DNA of 16,218 nucleotides from the NCBI GenBank assembly GCA_002490835.1, contig DKUU01000031.1:1-16218 (forward strand), in the 5' to 3' direction. This DNA comes from Lachnospiraceae bacterium UBA7196. GTDB taxonomy: Bacteria > Bacillota > Clostridia > Lachnospirales > Lachnospiraceae. Below are positions 13,293 to 16,218 of the stretch, piece by piece. Under the pieces are notes generated by a model that saw only the letters and a program-made list of their open reading frames with translations, was not told the DNA's origin and ran no database searches. A program made the translations under genes and the position numbers. Every line of letters begins with the position of its first letter. Position 1 is the stretch's first letter.

Positions 13293-14978
13293 CTATCTAC
13301 CTAATGTGGAAAGCAGATGATCGAGCATCTCACTGATCACGTTGATATACCGGCTGGACGCGTTGTAAGCGTTCTGGTACATGATCATATTAGTCAGCTC
13401 CTCGTCCGAGGACACGCCCACGATCTCTTCTCTCGCGTAAGCCAGCGCATCCATCGCCTGTTCCTGATTCTCCTGAATCCCCCGGAATACATATCCTGTA
13501 TTGGCGATCTGGGATACCAGATTCTGATAATAATCTTTAAAGCAAAGAGGCGTCTCTACATTGGGATTCAAGGTGTAGATTTCCTCCTCAAAAGCCTTTT
13601 TCAAAGCCTCCATCGTCTCGTTATCCTCAGAGTGTTCATTCAGTCTGAAGGTGAGCAGCGAAGGATTCTGACGAAGCTCCTGATTGATGATGATATTGCG
13701 CACCGTCCAACTGGTCTCCGGCGTCCCGTCATCCTCTACCATCGCCAAAAACAGCTGTAACGGCTTTCCGTTTTCATCCCGCAGGTAGGTCGAATTGGGA
13801 TTGGCCTCGCTCGCCCTGTCCGCCGCCTCCGCCAAGATCGTATTGATCTTGGAAGTGACGATGTGTATCAGCTTGTCAAACTCCGCCTGCACATTCATCA
13901 CGATGGACTGGGAAATATTTTTATCGTACCACCCCGCCTCGTACTCGCCGTCCAGATTGATATCGTCAAGCTCCCTGTAAGTGCCTCTGTGGTCGCCTCT
14001 CGCAAGCAGCGTGCCTTTCAGGGAACCGATATCCGTATCGTAGATAGAAGAAATCTGCTCGGTCAGCTTGTAAACTTTTGCGCTTTCGATCCCCTCTTCC
14101 GTTACCTTCGGATTTCCGTCCGCATCAAGTTTAAATTTCGCCAACATCTTCCAGTAAGGGGTATAGAAACCGGTCTGGTTATCCTTATAGATACATATTT
14201 CATTGACCATGCTGCCCTTTACCAGATCCTGCTGTTCAAAGCGGACGCTCACATAACCGCTGGGATCCTCGGAATAGGATATGCTGCCGATCTTTGCGAG
14301 TTCATCTAACAGATAATTCCGGCGGTCACGCAGATCGTTCGCATGCTCCTGCCCGGCCTCGACACGCATGATCCTGCGGTTTAACTGCTCGATCTCCTGC
14401 GCGTATTTATTGATATTATTAACATCTGTCAGCACCTTTTTATTCATGTTGTCCTGATAGGTGCAAAGACTGTCATAGACCGCTTTCGCCTTTGTGATGA
14501 ACTCATAGGCCTTGGTCACGAACAGGTCCTGATTGACCGACAAAGTTGGGTTTTTGGAAAGTTCCTGTATCGCGCCCCAGAGTCCGTCTTTTGAATTTCC
14601 GCCATTGTGATCGCCTATCAGCGATACGGAAAACTCATGACCCTCGTTGGACTCACCCAAAATATATTCGATTTCTTCCAGAGCCGCCGAAGAAACATCA
14701 TAAAAAGCGCTGCGACCGGACTCGCGGCGATAATTTCTGTCCAATATAGCGTCTCTTTCCTGTCTTGTGCGGGTATAATTGACACCCAGACCCGTCTGAA
14801 TCCAGTTTTTGTCAGCATACTTCTGGTTGGTGATGTAATTTCGCGTCCCCTGTATCGCCTGCTGTCTGGTATATCCTTGGGTGTCTAAATTAGACATGTT
14901 ATGCGCTGTCGTATTCAGCGCATTATTCGATGTTTGTAATCCTGATACGCCTATATAAAGGCTGCTCATCAATGACAT
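13293..14978 (-). CDS. flgK: FlgK paralogue 1, hook-filament junction protein HAP1
   Basis: A second FlgK-family protein, 561 residues, near the normal length. The N-terminus (MSLMSSLYIGVSGLQTSNNA, then NTTAHNMSNLDTQGYTRQQ) and LGVNYTRTRQERDAILDRNY (64-83) are FlgK signatures. The C-terminus (515-561: GVSSDEELTNMIMYQNAYN, ASSRYINVISEML) is the conserved D0 helix. A LDADGNPKVTEEG segment in the middle resembles the turn motif in FliD and FlgL. The first ATG (14978) has GAGGA nine bases upstream; an in-frame ATG three codons later is possible. It lies 19 bases after flgN, the gene of its likely chaperone. Which of the two copies is the main junction protein cannot be told: copy 2 has the more Bacillus-like start, copy 1 the more ordinary size. 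Confidence 0.92.
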   Translation of the reverse strand: MSLMSSLYIGVSGLQTSNNALNTTAHNMSNLDTQGYTRQQAIQGTRNYITNQKYADKNWIQTGLGVNYTRTRQERDAILDRNYRRESGRSAFYDVSSAALEEIEYILGESNEGHEFSVSLIGDHNGGNSKDGLWGAIQELSKNPTLSVNQDLFVTKAYEFITKAKAVYDSLCTYQDNMNKKVLTDVNNINKYAQEIEQLNRRIMRVEAGQEHANDLRDRRNYLLDELAKIGSISYSEDPSGYVSVRFEQQDLVKGSMVNEICIYKDNQTGFYTPYWKMLAKFKLDADGNPKVTEEGIESAKVYKLTEQISSIYDTDIGSLKGTLLARGDHRGTYRELDDINLDGEYEAGWYDKNISQSIVMNVQAEFDKLIHIVTSKINTILAEAADRASEANPNSTYLRDENGKPLQLFLAMVEDDGTPETSWTVRNIIINQELRQNPSLLTFRLNEHSEDNETMEALKKAFEEEIYTLNPNVETPLCFKDYYQNLVSQIANTGYVFRGIQENQEQAMDALAYAREEIVGVSSDEELTNMIMYQNAYNASSRYINVISEMLDHLLSTLGR

Positions 14979-14997
14979 AATCTACCGTCCTCAACAA

Positions 14998-15516
14998 TTA
15001 TTGCTTGGCGTCAAAAGCCTTGTTGACCGTCCCGATCACATCACCGGTATTGTAGGCTCCCTTGTTATAATTCGCCGTCTCCGGCGCCTTATTCATAGCC
15101 TGAATCATCTGCATATTGAACTGCACCAGCTCAAGCGCATTTTCGATCAGTTCTCTGTTCTGCTCGTTGATACGCTTGACCGCATGCACATTCCTGCGCA
15201 GATCGTCAAATACCGATGCCAGTTTTGCCTGTTCCTGTGGCCTTGCTGCCAGCATTTTGATCAAGTCTACAATTTTCAGCTTCGTAACATCCTTGTTAAG
15301 TACGTTCGCAATATCATTGACAGCTTCGATTCTCAATTTATCGAGATGATTGATCCTGCTAACGATGATTTGCTCCTCATCCGTGATTGTCGCTAAAACC
15401 TTGATATCATCAGAAACAATAGCGGGTGTTTTTCTCATGGACAGTTCCAACAGATTCCCATACTCCAGATTTTCCTTTTCCAAAACCTCGATCAAGGTTT
15501 CCATTAAGCTTGCCAC
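14998..15516 (-). CDS. flgN: FlgN-type export chaperone
   Basis: A 172-residue helical protein of the FlgN family, which binds the C-termini of FlgK and FlgL and brings them to the export gate. It has an N-terminal LMETLIEVLEKENLEYGNLL helix, long amphipathic helices up to about 145, and a flexible polar tail (146-172). The start is a GTG at 15514-15516 with AGGAGG seven bases upstream; the in-frame ATG four codons later lies too far from it. The gene is between flgM (43 bases) and the first flgK (19 bases), the usual position in Bacillus (yvyG). Two FlgK proteins and FlgL are the likely clients. Confidence 0.9.
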   Translation of the reverse strand: MASLMETLIEVLEKENLEYGNLLELSMRKTPAIVSDDIKVLATITDEEQIIVSRINHLDKLRIEAVNDIANVLNKDVTKLKIVDLIKMLAARPQEQAKLASVFDDLRRNVHAVKRINEQNRELIENALELVQFNMQMIQAMNKAPETANYNKGAYNTGDVIGTVNKAFDAKQ

Positions 15517-15559
15517 GCCAAACCCTCCTACAGTTCATTCCCTAACAAATGAACCGCAC

Positions 15560-15841
15560 CTACAGACTCTCAATCTCCTCGTAATGCTTCAACAATTTCT
15601 CCGCAAATTTCTCGCTGCTCACCTGATACGTGCCGTTCGCGATACCGGCCTTAATGGGAGCAACAAGGTCGCTTCTGACATCCTCCGCAGCCGCTACAGC
15701 GTTCTTTGCAGTCTGGATATCCTTGCCGAAACTGGAGATATGAATCCTGTCAGACCCCGCATTTTTCGCGGTGTTTAGCGTCTTAGCTCTGCTCTTTGTG
15801 CCATAAACCTGCTGTACCTGTGTATAAGCTTCGATACGCAT
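15560..15841 (-). CDS. flgM: FlgM, anti-sigma-28 factor
   Basis: FlgM binds and inhibits sigma-28 until the hook-basal body is complete, and in many bacteria is then exported. This 93-residue protein has a disordered N-terminal half, with DRIHIS at 31-36, and a C-terminal sigma-binding part with DVRSDLV (54-60), a GTYQVS (70-75) turn and an EKFAEKLLKH helix (78-87). The start has AAGGAGGAA seven bases before the ATG. It is the first gene of the operon and has its own sigma-28 promoter (15912-15939), so sigma-28 raises its own inhibitor. A 7-bp hairpin lies just upstream of its ribosome binding site. Confidence 0.94.
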   Translation of the reverse strand: MRIEAYTQVQQVYGTKSRAKTLNTAKNAGSDRIHISSFGKDIQTAKNAVAAAEDVRSDLVAPIKAGIANGTYQVSSEKFAEKLLKHYEEIESL

Positions 15842-15857
15842 ACCGGATTCCTCCTTC

Positions 15858-15881
15858 TTCCTGCCTTTCTTTTTGCAGGAA
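15858..15881 (-). promoter_or_regulatory. Hairpin just upstream of the flgM ribosome binding site
   Basis: The arms TTCCTGC / GCAGGAA (7 bp) flank a ten-base A-rich loop. The 3' arm ends one base before the AAGGAGGAA ribosome binding site. It may affect flgM translation or mRNA stability. The GGA here is in the stem, so it is not a good CsrA target. Confidence 0.4.
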
Positions 15882-15911
15882 ATATTTCGCTTTCAATATC
15901 TTACACTATTA

Positions 15912-15939
15912 GTATCGGTTATTTTCAGGAAGACTTTAG
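15912..15939 (-). promoter_or_regulatory. Sigma-28 promoter of flgM-flgN-flgK-flgK-flgL-fliW-csrA
   Basis: The minus strand has CTAAA (15935-15939), a 16-base spacer and CCGATAC (15912-15918), one base off the -10 consensus. The 11 bases ACCCCTAAAGT around the -35 are identical to the hag promoter. The expected start is near 15905. T-rich DNA from the tRNA terminator lies upstream. Confidence 0.88.
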
Positions 15940-15956
15940 GGGTTTTATGAAAAAAG

Positions 15957-15981
15957 CAAAAAACGCCGTAAATACGACGTT
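15957..15981 (-). terminator. Intrinsic terminator of the tRNA operon
   Basis: The minus strand has AACGTCGT-ATTT-ACGGCGTT (8 bp with one G-T pair), which runs into a TTTTTT tract. It is 18 bases after tRNA-Leu and 17 bases before the flgM promoter, so it separates the two units. Confidence 0.85.
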
Positions 15982-15999
15982 TCTTCCTTCATTAAAAAG

Positions 16000-16085
16000 T
16001 GCCGGCGACCGGAATCGAACCGGTACGGGGGATTAGCCCCGCAGGATTTTAAGTCCTGTGCGTCTGCCAGTTCCGCCACGCCGGC
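16000..16085 (-). tRNA. tRNA-Leu, anticodon TAA
   Basis: An 86-nt class II tRNA. The acceptor stem GCCGGCG / CGCCGGC is perfect and is followed by an A discriminator; CCA is not encoded. The D-arm reads GTGGCGGAACTGGCAGACGC, the anticodon loop CTTAAAA gives TAA for UUA codons, and the variable arm is long (TGCGGGGCTAATCCCCCGT). The T-arm CCGGTTCGATTCCGG is canonical. It lies 67 bases after tRNA-Asp in the same direction, probably in one transcript; that 67-base spacer holds nothing else that I can name. Confidence 0.95.
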
Positions 16086-16152
16086 ATATTTTTTCAATCA
16101 TCTTCCTTTGCGCTGCAGATCATACAGCACCGCAAAACAATCTGCTGCGAAA

Positions 16153-16218
16153 CGACCCGGATGGGACTCTAACCCACGACCTCCGCCGTGACAGGGCGGC
16201 GCTCTAACCAACTGAGCC
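16153..16218 (-). tRNA. tRNA-Asp, anticodon GTC (5' end outside window)
   Basis: The visible part reads GGCTCAGTTGGTTAGAGC for the D-arm, CCGCC-CTGTCAC-GGCGG for the anticodon arm (GTC, Asp), GTGGG / CCCAT for the T-stem and CCGGGTC plus a G discriminator for the 3' acceptor. About eight bases of the 5' acceptor side are beyond the right edge. The T-loop reads TTAGAGT, with A in place of the nearly universal C56 (plus position 16170). CCA is not encoded. Confidence 0.9.

Noticed and set aside
16000..16218. tRNA pair as an attachment site for a mobile element
   Set aside because: No integrase, no duplicated tRNA 3' end and no transposase were seen in the window.

Overview
The window is a late flagellar assembly locus from a motile, Gram-positive, Clostridia-type bacterium, most likely a Lachnospiraceae relative. 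This rests on the flagellin N-terminus, the Bacillus/Clostridium-style gene order (flgM-flgN-flgK-flgL-fliW-csrA ... flaG-fliD-fliS-fliT), strong AGGAGG ribosome binding sites and sigma-28 (SigD-type) promoters. The genus cannot be fixed from the sequence alone. Almost all flagellar genes are on the minus strand and are transcribed from right to left.

Layout from the right edge. A tRNA-Asp(GTC), cut by the edge, and a tRNA-Leu(TAA) end at an intrinsic terminator. A sigma-28 promoter then drives flgM (anti-sigma-28), flgN (chaperone), two tandem flgK paralogues (first hook-filament junction protein), a long flgL (second junction protein), fliW and csrA. The fliW and csrA reading frames abut without a gap. 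Several small hairpins lie in the gaps of this operon. csrA faces a plus-strand operon (5273-8577) across a gap filled with two long palindromes. That operon encodes a GT4-type glycosyltransferase, an unrecognised 324-residue protein and a CgeB/DUF3880-type glycosyltransferase. It starts from a probable vegetative promoter. A GT2 glycosyltransferase is transcribed divergently from it. Next comes a second sigma-28 promoter driving flaG, an enlarged fliD (filament cap), fliS (flagellin chaperone) and a fliT/flgN-like chaperone gene. At the left edge a third sigma-28 promoter drives flagellin (hag), of which only 51 codons are in the window.

How it works together. FlgM holds sigma-28 until the hook is finished and FlgM is exported. 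Sigma-28 then switches on flgM-csrA, flaG-fliT and hag. FlgN-, FliT- and FliS-type chaperones deliver the junction, cap and filament subunits. FliW, CsrA and flagellin are expected to form the partner-switch described in Bacillus subtilis, in which free CsrA blocks hag translation and flagellin releases CsrA by binding FliW. The hag leader here carries the expected parts: a 6-bp hairpin with an AGGA loop, a GGA-rich ribosome binding site and several further GGA motifs. The embedded glycosyltransferases are good candidates for flagellin glycosylation, although that role is inferred from position only.

Most of the window is recognisable flagellar biology rather than a new system. The points most worth following are the CsrA-type hairpin that also sits on the flaG ribosome binding site, the glycan cassette in the place that hag occupies in Bacillus, the tandem FlgK pair, the greatly enlarged FliD and FlgL, and the unrecognised protein in the glycan operon.
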